Below the pieces are notes generated by a model. It was not told where the DNA came from, did not search any database, and saw nothing but the letters and a program-made list of their open reading frames with translations. A DNA stretch of 64,000 nt, from the NCBI GenBank assembly GCA_019915015.1, contig JAHBBC010000014.1, forward strand, positions 1,054,001 to 1,118,000, written 5' to 3'. The DNA comes from Auriscalpium vulgare (Eukaryota > Basidiomycota > Agaricomycetes > Russulales > Auriscalpiaceae). The position numbers were made by a program, and so were the translations under genes. Shown here in pieces: positions 1-11,939 of this stretch. Position 1 is the first letter of the stretch, and every line of letters begins with the position of its first letter.

Positions 1-988
1 GCCGACGCGTTGACGAGCGTCGAGGTGTAGTTGTGCGGATTGAAAACGTTGGCGACCGCATCGCAGTCCGATGTGATCCACTGATCGTCGCCCAGTGCGA
101 AGAAGTCGCGGATGACATCCTGGAGGAGATAGCGGCTCGCGCATGACGGGACACCGTTCACCGCGTTGTAGCTGCACATCACGGACCCAACCTTCGCGTC
201 GCGCACGCAGCTCTTGAACGACGGCGTGTAGTACTCCGCGAGGTCTTGTGTCGAGATAATCGCGTTGAACGCCATCCGGCTGTTCCCGTTCCAGTTCTCC
301 AGGTCATAGCCCGCGAAGTGCTTGCAGTCCGCGATGACCTTGAAGTACGGGTTGGGCCCGACACCGCCTTGCAGACCGGTGACGTACTGATAGACATACT
401 GAGAGATGTGATATGGATCTTCTCCCGGCGTCTCCTGGCCGCGGCCCCAGCGTGGGTCCTTGAACGGGTTGATGTTCGGCGTGAAAAAGTCGAGACCGGC
501 GCGATTGGCGTTGTCGAACGCACGGGCCTCCGTGCTGATGACTGTGGCAACAGAGTGTACGAGGGGGTCATCAAAGGTTGCACCCAATGCGATAGGCTCT
601 GGAAAAGATGTGGCAGAACTGAAGTTTCCGCCTGGCGGCGCGAAGTTTGTACCCGGGCTGATCGCCACGCCGTGCTAGTAAAACTGATGTCAGCTCTCTT
701 CCACAGCAGTTCGATCGAACCCACCAGAGCTTCACTCCACCACCGATACGGCGGTACACCCTGTAGCTCTACGCCAGGTGAACTGGTGTACAGGTTGGCT
801 ACGACATCGCTCAGGGCAAACAAGTCGACCAGGGACTTGGCTCTGTCGATGAAGGGGGCGGACGTGTTGCACAACAGAGCATTCTGGCTGGAGATGGATG
901 TTCCAACGCACAACGTAGGGAATAGTGCGTATGTACCCTCAAATACGAGGGCTGACAGGAGGGCGAAGACCCTGGGCAAGACAGTCAT
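1..988 (-). CDS. GH3 beta-xylosidase, 5' part (runs off the window)
   Basis: Secreted glycoside hydrolase family 3 enzyme, probably an exo-1,4-beta-xylosidase that frees xylose from xylooligosaccharides. The start is the ATG at 988, which opens a hydrophobic signal peptide (MTVLPRVFALLSALVF). Exon 1 is 725-988, a 50-nt GT-AG intron spans 675-724, and exon 2 continues past base 1. Splicing joins WWSEAL to HGVAISPG, as the family requires. Further on are the KHFAGYD block, MCSYNAVNGVPSC and ITSDCDAV; in GH3 the Asp of SDCDAV is the catalytic nucleophile. The C-terminal GH3 domain and any FnIII-like domain lie outside the window. The Cys-containing MCSYN/SDCD blocks favour the xylosidase branch over beta-glucosidase. 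Substrate assignment is from family knowledge only. Confidence 0.93.
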
Positions 989-2984
989 AGTGGACGGCTT
1001 GCCGCTGGCATTGTGCATCCCTGCTCTTATCCTCGAAATAATCGCGGATTTCTTGATGCGCATGGAGATGACGGACCGCTTCTAAGCATATACGCGGTCC
1101 GGCAAGGGCATGGGAGCTTCGTGAGCGTCGAAATCAGGTCTGGAAGCCGACAACGGCACAGAGGTAGCCACCACTCCCAGCCCGAGCGGGTACCTGCAGA
1201 ATTTGTGCGAGCCTGAAGGCACGGAATTAGCGCACAAACAGCGACGACGTACGGTTCGAAGACACGAAGCTGAGACCCTGCGCGACCTTATGACTACCCA
1301 CGAGACGCTGCCAGCTAGCCGTGCACTTCTTCCTCAGCGCTACACGTCGTGGTCTCTTCTTGGAATCGAATGCATAAGAGTGATCCAAGCCCCATTAAGC
1401 CAGTCATAGGTCCTCAAAGGTCACCATGGGTCGATTCTTAGAACCATCGCGGGCCGCGAGGTCGAACGAGTGCGCACTGCAGTGGCGATGACATGATGAC
1501 GGCCTAGACGGGTGCTGTTAGGTGCAGTCAATTGACGCGAGCGACGGGACAGAAGACGGAGACCCTCGTGCTCCCGCGTGCAAGCGTTGGAAAGCGCCAA
1601 GTGATGAAAGACTTGGATGGTGGTATGTGGTAAGCCTGTGGCGACCATCGCCGCGTCGGAGCAAGCCGCGAGCGCGCGTGGGCAATGGCATGCCTACTCA
1701 TATTAACTCTCTTGAAAGACAGGGATAATGCAGTCGACGATTCTCATTATATCGCGGCACACTGATAATGACACGCGGTCTCCCTAAGCTGAGCTGACAT
1801 GCTGGAGATCCCTCGGCATCTCTACGTCCCAGCTCACCATAAGCTCTGACACCAAGTATTTTCTGGTCATCCAAATTTTCACCCGCATACCAGCAGATCT
1901 GCTTGCCGAAATCTGCCAGTTGTCCTATGAATTGGAACATACTTACAGAGTAGATGGAGATCCCGAGGTAGAGATAAGGGAAGAGAGCGCGAGTGGCCCT
2001 CTTCATGCAGCATACATTCCATTGACCTGCATCTCCTAAAGCAATTATAATGACACTTCAGATTCGACCTGACGACAATGCAAAGCGTATATGCGCGAAA
2101 AAGTACAAGATATGAAGAAACCTTATATCCCAGTCTGACTACACTACATACCTGAAGGCCATGAACTGGCACTGGCCCAGTGCCGATCCCGGGCCGTCAC
2201 GCGTCAGGCGTCACAGTGGGCGTACCATGTCCACGCTGCCTTTTACTGTGTGCTGGATGAGCATCCAGACGGGCTGCGGTGTACAAGCATCCAGATCGTC
2301 CGCGATGCTCACGAAGTTCGAATTCGCGCTCCAGCCCGTCCAGCGCATTCCTTACCCCGCCTCTGCTTGAGCGGGACAGCGTCCACCTCCGGCTCAAAAC
2401 GCAATTTCTCGCGTTGCTGCCAGCAACCCGAGGGCATCCATCACTGTGCTGCTCAGCAGTGACTTGACTCTCGAGCGCGCCGTCGAACATATCCCCTTGC
2501 CCGTTGTGCCCGTCCTTTAGGCCCGGGCGTGGGCAGCGCCGCAACGGCAGTATCGTGCAACGGCAGTATCGTATCCATAGTCGGCGCCCTAAATAAGTAG
2601 GAAAAAGTCCGATTTGCATCGTCGAGTCAGTGGGCAATGGATGCATGCCCCTTCTGATTGGCTTGAAAGGCGACGCGCCGGAGGGGCCCGCCTGCGATGT
2701 CCTTCATGAACAGCGAGTCGGTGCCCTCGAAGGAGGCTATGGCCACCCATTTTCATGAGAACGAAGGCGACTGAGTCATGTAGCGTGGCGATGTCTGCAT
2801 CGGGAGGAAAATCTGCGTCATGTCGGTTGGCGCCGACTCTCGACATGGAATGTACAGTAACACTGCATTGATTCGGTGGCGGGCGAATATGGATAGATAA
2901 CGCAACGCGGTCTCGGGTGTCACCTGCGCAAAAGAGAAAGATTAGATCGACATAAACGAGCTATGTACCCACAGAGATCCGTAG
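989..2984. other. Intergenic, no gene supported
   Basis: About 2 kb between the GH3 start and the SDR stop. It includes the GH3 promoter. A coding-like minus-strand patch at about 1,700-2,010 could splice onto an exon upstream (YLYLGISIYS, GTAAGT donor, then DFGKQICWY), but I recognise no family. Another open minus-strand stretch at 2,589-2,935 lies just downstream of the SDR stop and could be a remnant. Neither is strong enough to call. Confidence 0.5.
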
Positions 2985-4331
2985 CTATTCGTGGCCCAAG
3001 ACCGCCTCCACAACGGCCTCCGTCGTCCTCCACAGCCTCCGCGCAAGGACCGGATCCTTCGCCTCCTTGCGCGTGAGCGGCGTGACGACCCCGTACGGCT
3101 CGATGTACGCGCCCTTGTACGCGCTGCGCTCGGCGGCGACGCGTGGGGACGTCGCGGCGAAGAGGGACGTGAGAGAGCCTTGGAGCGGGGTCAAGCCGAC
3201 TCGGCGCAGGAGGAAAGAGAGAGGCCAGGGGAGCGCGTTGGTTGCGTTGTCTATGTAAAGGGGGAGGGGACGGGTAAGTGTTAGTGGGATGATGCGCATC
3301 GGCTTTGCCGTACCGGTGGCGATGGGCCCGCCGGGGTGCACTGCGATGGCGGTGATCGGCTCTCCGTCCTCGTCAAGCCGGCGCTGCAACTCGGCCGTGG
3401 TCAGGATGTTCATCAGCTTCGTCGTACCTGCCCCACAACGTCAGTCTTGAAGTCTCGATGGTAGAGAAGGAGACGCACAATACCGCGCAAATCTGCGTAT
3501 CATGCCGTTCTCTTTTCCCGGCGCAGCCTGCGAGTCGTTGAAGTCCACGAGGCTCTCGAAGCGCGTCTGCGATCCCCCCATTCTGTACGCGTTAGACGCC
3601 AGCTGCGCGTGCATGCGTGAGCGGAGTCAGTTGTCGAAGGAGGGAAAACGCGCGCACATTGATGATTCGCACGTCGGTGCCTGGGAGGTGCGCAGTCTGC
3701 TTGAGGAGCGGAAGTAGCGTGTCGGTGAACACGAAGTGGCTCACATGGCTAAGGTATGTGCGTGCTGCATCAGCCACTACTGCATCCCAAGCCCAACGCA
3801 GAAATGTGGGACCGTGACGTACTTCACAGCAACGCATTGCTCGATCCCCTCCTCCGTCAGCACGTATTTCTCCGCGATCCTACCGGCATTATTCACTGCC
3901 CCGCTGCGCCATGAGTATCACATCCACATCCTAAACAAAGATGGCTGACGCAGTATATCCAGCCTCTTCTCCAGCGTCAGAAACTCCTCCGCAGCCTCCT
4001 TCGTACGGCCCAGCGACGCGAGGTCGAGCGGGAGCCACACGAGACGTCCCGAGTCCTTGAGCGCCGGGTGCGCGCGCTCAATGCCCGTGATAGCGTCGAG
4101 CGCCTTGGACTCCGTGCGGCACGCGAGGTACACCTTGGCGCCATGCAGCGCGAGTTGCTCGGCAGTGTGGTACCCTATACCCGTGCTGTACAATCAGCGT
4201 GTCAGGTCGCACGAGGTCAACGGAGGGTTCTGAGATACATACTTTGCGCCCGTGACGATCGCGACTTTGCCTGTGAGATCGGGGATGTCGCGGTCCGGGT
4301 TGTACGACGGCTTGGAGAATAAGAAACCCAT
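2985..4331 (-). CDS. Short-chain dehydrogenase/reductase (retinol-dehydrogenase-like)
   Basis: NAD(P)-dependent oxidoreductase with a Rossmann fold; the substrate is unknown. Six exons fit (4243-4331, 3950-4185, 3823-3895, 3658-3748, 3479-3602, 2985-3427), total 1056 nt, 351 residues. The cofactor motif TGANTGIG is at residues 27-34 and is itself assembled across intron 1. NNAG follows after RLDILL. The catalytic YxxxK reads YCTTK, with its Tyr and Cys codons completed across intron 5, followed by LMNIL. A late HPGG matches the PG motif of the RDH/WWOX-like branch. Introns are 53-57 nt. There is no signal peptide, so the protein is cytosolic or peripherally membrane-bound. Chosen start: the ATG of MGFLFSKPSYNPDRDIPDL, the usual beginning in fungal members. 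Confidence 0.9.
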
Positions 4332-4777
4332 CTCAATGTGCGGAAGTCGTACAAGACGATGTCGGACAGGGTGTGGACTTTTCGATCATGGTTGTCTAAA
4401 ATATAAAGACTCACGCGCACGCCGAGGGCCGCGTCGACGCGTCAGAGAGCCGTGAAATTAGAGCCTATCTCCGATATATATCATGACTGATTGGCATCAG
4501 TCAGCTACTTTCACAGTTCCTGACTCTTCTCGTGAGCACTCGCTACGTGCAGATAAAGTAGAACGCACCTGCTCACGTCATGTCTGGGCCGACAGATCAC
4601 CAGCGAACCTGATATGCTACATGTCTTTACTATACAATGCCGACCCCCAAAACAATGACACGTCAAAACCAATGCAAAGCGTATGCACGACAACGTCCAA
4701 GAAATTGAGAAGGGACTGTGCATTCGCCCCGGATCTACCACACAACTGCGGGTAATCGCCATGGTCAGGGTATGCGC
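4332..4777. other. Intergenic between the SDR start and the white-collar stop
   Basis: About 450 bases holding the SDR promoter side and the 3' end of white-collar-1. The small ORFs here are not supported by any family resemblance. Confidence 0.6.
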
Positions 4778-7368
4778 TCACGGTGCGCCCCACCGCCGCT
4801 TCGTCGCGCCGCTGTCCGTCGTCATGTACGCCTCCGCCGCCGCCGCCACCGACGCCATATTCATGCTGCTCACGCCTGCGTGCGCAACGGGCATCGCGAT
4901 AGGTTGCGGGAGCGCGAGCATCCACGACGAATCGGCGAGGCTTTGCAGATACTCGTTGACGATCGCGCTCCGCCCGCCCGGCGCACTCTTCACCTCCGTC
5001 TCCGCCTTCACGGCCGCGGCAGGGCCCCCACGCGCGTTGAGGACGGCTTCAAGCGACTCGAGCTCCTGCTCGAGACGCGTGTTCCCAATCTTCAGTTGCT
5101 GCAGCTCATATTGCCACGAGCTCTCGCGCGCGACGTTCAGCGCATCGAACATGTCCCCTTCCCCGCCAGGCCCGTCCTCCCCGCGCGGCAGCCGCCGCGA
5201 CAGCGGCATGACGTCCACGCTCGGAGCCTCGACGAACTGGCAGACGAGCGGCCGATCTCCGCCGTCGGCGGGTAGCGGGTACACGGTAATCACGAGGCTG
5301 ATGGCACCCCCGTCCTTCTGCGTGGCCCGGAAAGCGACGCGCTTGGGCGCGTGCGTCTGGCGTCGGCCGACGCGTCGTAGGAGCTCATCCAGTGCCGCTT
5401 GATCCGCAGAGTCCTTCACAAAATCCCGCACGGACATTCCGATCGCCTCGCCGACAGCCCAACCGAGCATTTTGATGATACCCTGATCCATGAACAAAAC
5501 GGAGCCGCCGGCGCTTATCAGGCCCCAGACCTCCAGCGGGTCGGTGCTGTCGGTAGAGGCTGTGGGCACCCATTTCCAAGCTAGAGAAGGCATGGGGCGT
5601 GGCCGCGCGCTGAGAATGATAGCTTTGCGTCCCTTCCCAGGCTCCACGTGTAAACGGCCGATACACTCGATCCAGTTGTACTCTTCGTTGGAATTCCGTG
5701 CGCGAAAAAGAAGGTTGACGATGCGTGGGACGTAGGGGCTGCTGCCATCGTAAGGGGCCATACTACTGCTCTCCTTGAGCTCCCGCATGAGCGGAACAGT
5801 GTCGGCAGGGTGACAGAAGTCGATGATGGACTTCCCAACAAGGGATGAGGGCGAATGGCCGAGCATGTCGAAGATACTAGGCGCGACGTAAAGGAAGGAA
5901 CCCTTGAGGGAGAGGACGATAACAGGGTCGGGTGATAGGTGCAATAGAAGTAGGCTCAGTGTGTGATTCCCTTCGTACCACTCTCCTTTGTCTGTGGCCG
6001 TATCCTTCTTGTCCTCTAGAGCCAACCTGGAGAATGCGGGATTGTCGAGCATGGTGCGCAGATCCGCAGACACAGAGTTCAATGTGTAATTCTTCCGCTC
6101 TCGCGAGCCGAAAGTGACCACTTGTGCGGATGGGGTCATGTTGATCGTAGCGCCATAGTTGACCATATAGCTGCCATCGCGTAGTTTCTGTAGTATAGCG
6201 TTTGGTTGCTCGGTCAAGTCTACCTGAAAGCCGACGTGGAACACGACCTCTTCGTTCTTGTCATCAGGACTGCCGGTGCCTCCTGGAACAGGGATAACAG
6301 TGACGAGGTTGATGAAGGCGCTGCCATCCTTTTTGTAGTTGACCAGGCTCGTCTGGCACTCTTTACCGGCGTCGAGGGATTTCTTGAGACAGGAGACAGA
6401 CTCGGGGGCCGTGTATGTGCGGCGCTCACTCCGTGCAACGCGTCCCCCGGAGCTTGCAAGAATCGACAGTTGCGGCCAAGTACCTCTCGTTCAGAGTAGC
6501 CAGTGAGCCGATAAAATTCGGGGCTGGCGTATACAATAGGAGAGTCGTATCTTCGTACATCGACGACGACGAAGGAGCATGACATGTCTACGGGGCCGAG
6601 ATTGATAGTCGGGTGCGGGCGAGTTGCCACTCGAGCGAGGATAGTGAGGAGATCGAAGCCCGAGGATGAGTACACGGGGAGGCCGGAAGGGGTCTTTGCT
6701 GTGCTGAAAGAGGTCCATGGGGACGCCTGAGCGACCGCGACGGCCGCTGATAACGGCCGTTGCGCAGAGTGGTGGTCCTGCGAAAGAGATTGTACGAGTG
6801 TTTGGTCGACAAGGTTAGACTCGAAGACACTTGAAAGCGCTGATGCGAGGCCCCGATACTGGTTAGCCTGATGAAGCCGGTGTGTCTGGTTTGGAGCGGG
6901 AAGGAAATTAGACGAAAGAGGCGTCTCTTCACCGCGGGGAAGATAGTCCTGCGGCGGGGGATCGGGCGGTGCGAACCACTTGTTCGCGTGCAGTGACGAA
7001 GCGCCATATCTAACGAGATGTTATGACAGGGTCAACAAGGAACAGCCATGAAAATGAGGGAGGCGAGTCGCGCACGTTTGGTCGGCGTCTTTCGTGGAGA
7101 AGCCATTGTACTCGAGCCAGGATGCGTCGCCCGAGTTCATCATGCCGAGGGGGAGAACCTCTGCGCCGCCGCCTGGCGCGAGCATCGGCGTACTTGAGGC
7201 CATGAAGCTGGGCATCTGGAAGGAGAGCGGTGTCTGGGCGGGTGGGGCGGCGGGGTAGGGGCGGTGGTAGGGCAGCTCTGACGAGACATTGTAAGTGCGA
7301 TAGTCGGACGAGGAGGAGGCGGCGGAGTGGTCATCGCGGTCGTCTTCGAGGTAGCGTTGGAAGGGCAT
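4778..7368 (-). CDS. wc-1: White-collar-1 blue-light photoreceptor (frameshifted as sequenced)
   Basis: Flavin-binding LOV/PAS regulator of light responses, normally nuclear and paired with WC-2. Two exons fit: 7076-7368 and 4778-7009. The LOV core reads [19 protein letters not shown] then [10 protein letters not shown], where the Cys is the photoactive residue that forms the flavin adduct. The LOV domain continues in another frame from [15 protein letters not shown] to [10 protein letters not shown] and [11 protein letters not shown]. The switch falls on a run of five C at 6444-6448; one more base would make the coding length a multiple of three (842 codons). Two further PAS regions follow ([16 protein letters not shown] and [19 protein letters not shown]), then a coiled coil. 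The protein ends without a GATA zinc finger, as is usual in basidiomycete WC-1. Chosen start: ATG of [10 protein letters not shown]. Confidence 0.9.
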
Positions 7369-8331
7369 GAGGGAGGGAGGCAAGGCGTGTTGCAGTGCGA
7401 AGGACTCGGTGGTTCCTTCATATTCGCGCCGGCACGCGCGGCACGCCCCACCTCCCGCCGTGGCGCATGCACACGCGTCATTATTCCTGCATTTAGCCTC
7501 TTTGCGGCCACCTTCAGGGGCTAATGCACTTCGGCCGACACACTACATTCACCCTCTCCGTACCCACAATGTACAGTCCTGACCCAAACCACGATGCACT
7601 CCTTGTCAACGTCAATCTATCGTATGTTCTCACTCGCCGCGCAGAGCCCTGTGGCTATGGCGCGGAGATAGACGTCGAAAGACACGTACAACGGCGGGGC
7701 GCCCGCGGGTGGCACACCAAAGACGGCCACCGTCACACTCGGTCTTGGGTTAACCCTCCCTGGCGAGCGTGGTGAACCCCGGATTTGCAGCGTGCTTCCC
7801 TCGAAGCCTGTTTTTGGGGCACGAAAGCCGAGGGGCCGCTTCTGGTGCGCGCACGCACAGGAGGCCCTCTGCCCAGCGTTACTCTCCAGGCTGTCTGCGG
7901 TTGCGCCATGGTGGGTTACATGAGCCTCCTGAGCCTCAGGCTCATCTGTACGCCACAGGCTGCGTTTCATTTTTGCTGTCCCGCGGTGCGGATACAATGC
8001 GGGGTCCGACTGAAGCGCGTCAACGCTGTCGGCGGCCGGGCTGGTGAAATTCGAACGGGCTTCGATACCCAATCTTCACCGTCCGACGCTCAGCACCTCA
8101 CAAACGTCACTGCCGCCACCGGCAACAACGGATGCGCTACAACTGCACCCGCTAATTCCTCTGAAACATTCTGCCGACCACAATTGGAGCCATGTCACAT
8201 CATAATATCGTACATGCTAGCTTAGCACAAACGAGGAATATGTGCCGTGTGCCGTGAATGATGAAGTACAGTACAATTTGATGCTGTTCGTGCGCGTGCT
8301 TGAGCTGATTGCAATGCTGGCGGGGCAGCGG
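7369..8331. other. Intergenic upstream of white-collar-1
   Basis: About 960 bases between the WC-1 start and the PDH-kinase stop, probably the WC-1 promoter and 5' UTR plus the kinase 3' UTR. An open minus frame at 7617-8072 exists, but its composition is unconvincing and it resembles no family I know. Confidence 0.5.
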
Positions 8332-9827
8332 CTAAGGCAGCGGCTCCTTGCTGCTCGAGAGGCGGTTGAGATGGATATACACGTCCGTGCCAAACCCATC
8401 CATCGAAATGAGCTTCAAGTCGCCGCCGAAATACCGTGCATACTACATATCAGAAGAATGAGACATAGACAGGATCATCGACGATATAACACGCACTAGT
8501 CGGGACAGCGGGAGCCCGTATCCAAAGCCTGCCATCGGCGCGTTGAAGTCGCTCGCCTGGAAGTCCTGGTCGATCCCTTGGCCTTCCATCGTCGTGTACA
8601 TGTATGTCCAGATCAGGGGCACCGCGCTACGCGCAATACCGCCGCCTTCGTCGGAGATCTTGATCGTAATGTCCTCCGAGCCCTCGACCACGACGACCTT
8701 GATCGGCGGGAAGTTCTCTGGCTCCGCGCCCGCGATCTTGTTGTGTCGCTCGATGACCGCGCGCAGCGAGTTCTTGAGCAGCTCGAAGACGATGTGCGAC
8801 AAATGCCCGGGCACGTATGCAAAGTGCAGGTCCCGCGGGCAGATGAGCTGCACCGGCGGCGCGGCGAAGAGCGCGTAGTGCTCCGACGCGACGAAGCGCG
8901 CGTTCTCGATGGCCTCGTGCACGATGTCGTGCACGTTCGAGCGCGTACAGATGATCCCGACGTAGTCCTTATGAGGCTGCAGCGTGTTCAGTGCGACGTC
9001 TGAAGGGGAAGACGGCTCAGTTGATGTGCTCCCGGGCTCGTGCAGTATGGAAGGAAGACACAAACGTTGGCCGATCAGGAATCGAATTCCGATGCGCGAC
9101 ATATAGAATCGGTCCAGCCACGCCTGCATGTCCAGTCCTATGCGCTGCGCCCCCTGGGAGCGCTTCCACTCCAGCACGCCCTGCGCCACCGTCGTTACTG
9201 TCGGGTCGTGCCGCCGCTTGATCGATTCGAGTAGCTTCGTGAAGCGCACGTTATAATCGTGCACCTCCGGCGGCCAGCTCGTGTCCGTCGGGATGCTCGC
9301 GTAGTAACGCTTCTCCACAGGTATCCGCAGCTTCGAGCGATTCGCATTCCCGTTGGAATTATGCGAGTTGTAGTGGTCTTTGAGGTCCTCGAGAGATGGA
9401 TTTGGCGTAGACTCGGGAAGGTATGGGTCAATCGACGGTACGTTGGTAGGTATCAATACGTTGTGAAGGTGGGCCGGGAGTTTGACGGGCGGGAAGCTGA
9501 CGAGCTCGTCGAAGGATTGTGCGTACCAATTGCGGACTTTCTGGATCGAAGGCATGTGAGACAGGTTGTGTGGTAGCTCGTCAAGCTCCTTCACGCGATG
9601 CGCTAAGCGCACTGGCAATTCCTCTGCGAGAACAATGCGTAAATGACAAAATATGACGTATCCAGCAGGTACGCACCGACAAGGAACTGTGAAGCGCGGA
9701 GCAGAGTACCTTGGCTGGGATTCTGGCCGAAGCGCACCATTTGCTGCAGCGAGACGCCTGTCTGCGGGAAAGACGCAAAGTGGTGGATGCGGTCCCATAA
9801 GGAGGGGGTAATCTTGAACATGGACAT
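8332..9827 (-). CDS. Mitochondrial PDH/branched-chain dehydrogenase kinase
   Basis: GHKL-fold serine kinase of the PDK/BCKDK family, which phosphorylates and inactivates the E1 subunit of mitochondrial 2-oxoacid dehydrogenases. Four exons (9677-9827, 9066-9623, 8497-8999, 8332-8442) total 1323 nt, 440 residues, a normal length. The N-terminal helical domain includes ASQFL joined to [11 protein letters not shown] and LIGQH joined to VALN across introns. The ATP site has the N-box [10 protein letters not shown], the G1 box DEGGGI and the G2 box [11 protein letters not shown]. The C-terminus [20 protein letters not shown] is typical. One intron (9000-9065) lies inside an otherwise open frame, but removing it restores the family's IGQH-ALN block. 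The choice between PDH and BCKDH as target cannot be made from sequence alone. Confidence 0.93.
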
Positions 9828-9879
9828 TGTAGCGGACTCTGAGGGTGTCAATCGCCTCGGTCCTTATTCTTTATATCTA

Positions 9880-10465
9880 TATCACCGATGAACGCCACCG
9901 AGAACCACATACGTTGACACGTACATGAACTAGCGACCGTGGTTGACCCAAGAGCTCGTAACGCAGCGATGTTCCAGCTGATCAACGGAAAAGTGAGTAC
10001 GTGACAGTAGTCGCGCCATGCACCGTCCAACGAGCGATCGTGACTTGCAACGTCTGACCAAGGGGAATTGTGAAGGACGTGCTACTCACCGTAAGAAGGG
10101 TAAATCTACGTAGCCAGGTCTCGGTTGCTCGCCGTGATGAAGATGTCGTAGAGAAGCTGGGACATCAGCCAAGTCAGTATGTGAAGATAGTTCCAAAAAG
10201 CACCACAGCTGCGCTGTTGCCATCGATCCGGCAGCGACGTGCCCCTGACAAAACGACAGCATGCAATACGTGAGGGAGACAACAAACATAGAAAACGTCG
10301 GGATGCCGGTGCCGACTTCCGAAATCAATGAGGGTGGTATATGCACACAGGAGTTCTCGGAGACGTGTAACTCGAGGACGTGGATGACGCGCTCACCAAG
10401 TATCTCGATGCAGAGGTTGTAGAGACTAACACAGCAGAACGTGGTCAGGCTAAGGACAGGACAAG
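9880..10465 (-). other. Coding-like patches, possible decayed membrane-protein gene
   Basis: The minus strand has hydrophobic stretches in more than one frame (for example the segment around 10,150-10,240 reading NYLHILTWLMSQLLYDIFIT) separated by possible introns. The pattern resembles the multi-helix DUF6534-like proteins abundant in Agaricomycetes. I could not build a complete reading frame or find a start, so it may be a remnant or chance. Confidence 0.2.
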
Positions 10466-11025
10466 ACAATCCGGAAACGCACCTCCCGTCTTCGAGTGGG
10501 ACACACTTCCGCTACGACAGCTTGCGACTGCTCTGTGCAGACGGTTGCGGGGGGTCCGAGGATCGAATGGGAAGAAGCAAGGAGGGTGGAGGTCGTCTGC
10601 GGCGCGAGGCTCAGGGTTAGGGAGGCGACCATCGCAGCCTGAAACGGAGCTCACGAGCAGGTGACCGGTACTAGACGCGTCTGTGTCGTACGTGGCGCTC
10701 CGTCAGAGTTTCGCCGCCGAAGCACAGAAGAGAAAAGATGCTCACCGTGCGGTGAAAGAGAGCAGAAAGCGGTCTTGTGAGAGAGGACGATTTAAGAGAA
10801 ACAGAAATGCGGAGGGGGCATAATGGCGGGGCCCCGCATGTGATACTTACCCGACGGCTCGTGAATTTGGCCACAGAATCGGACGAAATACCCGGCTCAT
10901 TTCTGCAGATTCGGCCGGCATTCGCATTAGGCTCACTTGTCGGCCGAAAAGCCCCCACACCTGACTCTTCCTCCGCTTCCTCCGTCTCTGGACAAGCCGA
11001 GACGCTCTTCCTCGACTCTTCCCTC

Positions 11026-11760
11026 ATGTCGAGACCGCGACTGGCCGTTCATGCTCTGGCACGCTGTCGTCCTTACCTCCGCGTCGCCGGGCTCCCGCGC
11101 GCTCCCCACGGCGCACCCCGACGCGCCCTCCATGCCACTGTCGGTGAGCCATCACGCGCTCCCTTGGCGGTTTTGCTCATTAAGTCACTAACGCGCAGTG
11201 CGCCAGCATGGCAGCATTACACGACCTGAGCCCGGTACTGGGTGCGTGCGACGTTATCCATCGGCCGCGCTGACGCGGAACTGACCGACGTGCAGCGTTA
11301 AGCTCAATTTCCGCGACGCGAAGGGAGACGTGCTGAAGGTGGTGGAAGCGAACGAGGGCGACGACATCCTCTCCATAGCACACGAACACGACATTGATTT
11401 AGAAGGTGCGTTCCCCCCACTCAAATAGCCTGCCGCATGCTAAATGGTACACAGGAGCATGCGAAGGCAGCGTCGCATGCTCCACTTGCCACGTTATCTT
11501 GTCACCGCAGCATTACGACCTTATACCCGAACCCGAAGACGACGAAAACGACATGCTCGACATGGCTTTCGGCCTGACGGACACGAGTCGGCTAGGGTGC
11601 CAGGTGAAGCTGACGCGAACCCTGGACGGCATGGACGTGCAACTTCCGTCAGCAACCCGGAATATGTTCGTAGACGGTGCGTATCAGAACCATTCAGTTG
11701 TTGTAGCCAGCAATCCTCATTGCCGTTGCGGCTACAGGCAAAAAGCCCACGCATCACTGA
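11026..11760 (+). CDS. yah1: Mitochondrial [2Fe-2S] ferredoxin (adrenodoxin type)
   Basis: Electron carrier of the mitochondrial matrix, needed for Fe-S cluster assembly and haem A synthesis in the YAH1 family. Five exons (11026-11143, 11199-11241, 11296-11405, 11455-11676, 11738-11760) total 516 nt, 171 residues. The first 40 residues are rich in Arg and lack acidic residues, as in a matrix targeting peptide. The fold begins at [12 protein letters not shown]. Cluster ligands are Cys93, Cys99, Cys102 (C-x5-C-x2-C in [11 protein letters not shown]) and Cys139 (RLGCQ). The acidic partner-binding stretch [16 protein letters not shown] is present. The last exon has only 23 nt and encodes the end GKKPTHH; without it the frame would run into an unrelated tail. 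Confidence 0.94.
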
Positions 11761-11939
11761 CAGGTCTGAAAAATTGGGTGTGCGGCGATCGATACTCAGA
11801 TTTGATAGGATATAACGGTCTGGCCGACCGCAGTAATAATTCATCTACATAATGAAACCACACTGCTCAATCTCACTAGACTCTAACCCATGGGAGCGTG
11901 CTTATGCACCTCGCATTGTCACGATGACTGGATCCTCGT

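Noticed and set aside
6390..6460. An intron instead of a frameshift in the LOV domain
   Set aside because: No GT-AG pair of usable length lies there, and the family alignment needs every residue on both sides.
7617..8072. Minus ORF of 151 codons upstream of white-collar-1
   Set aside because: No family likeness, and it lies where the promoter and 5' UTR are expected.
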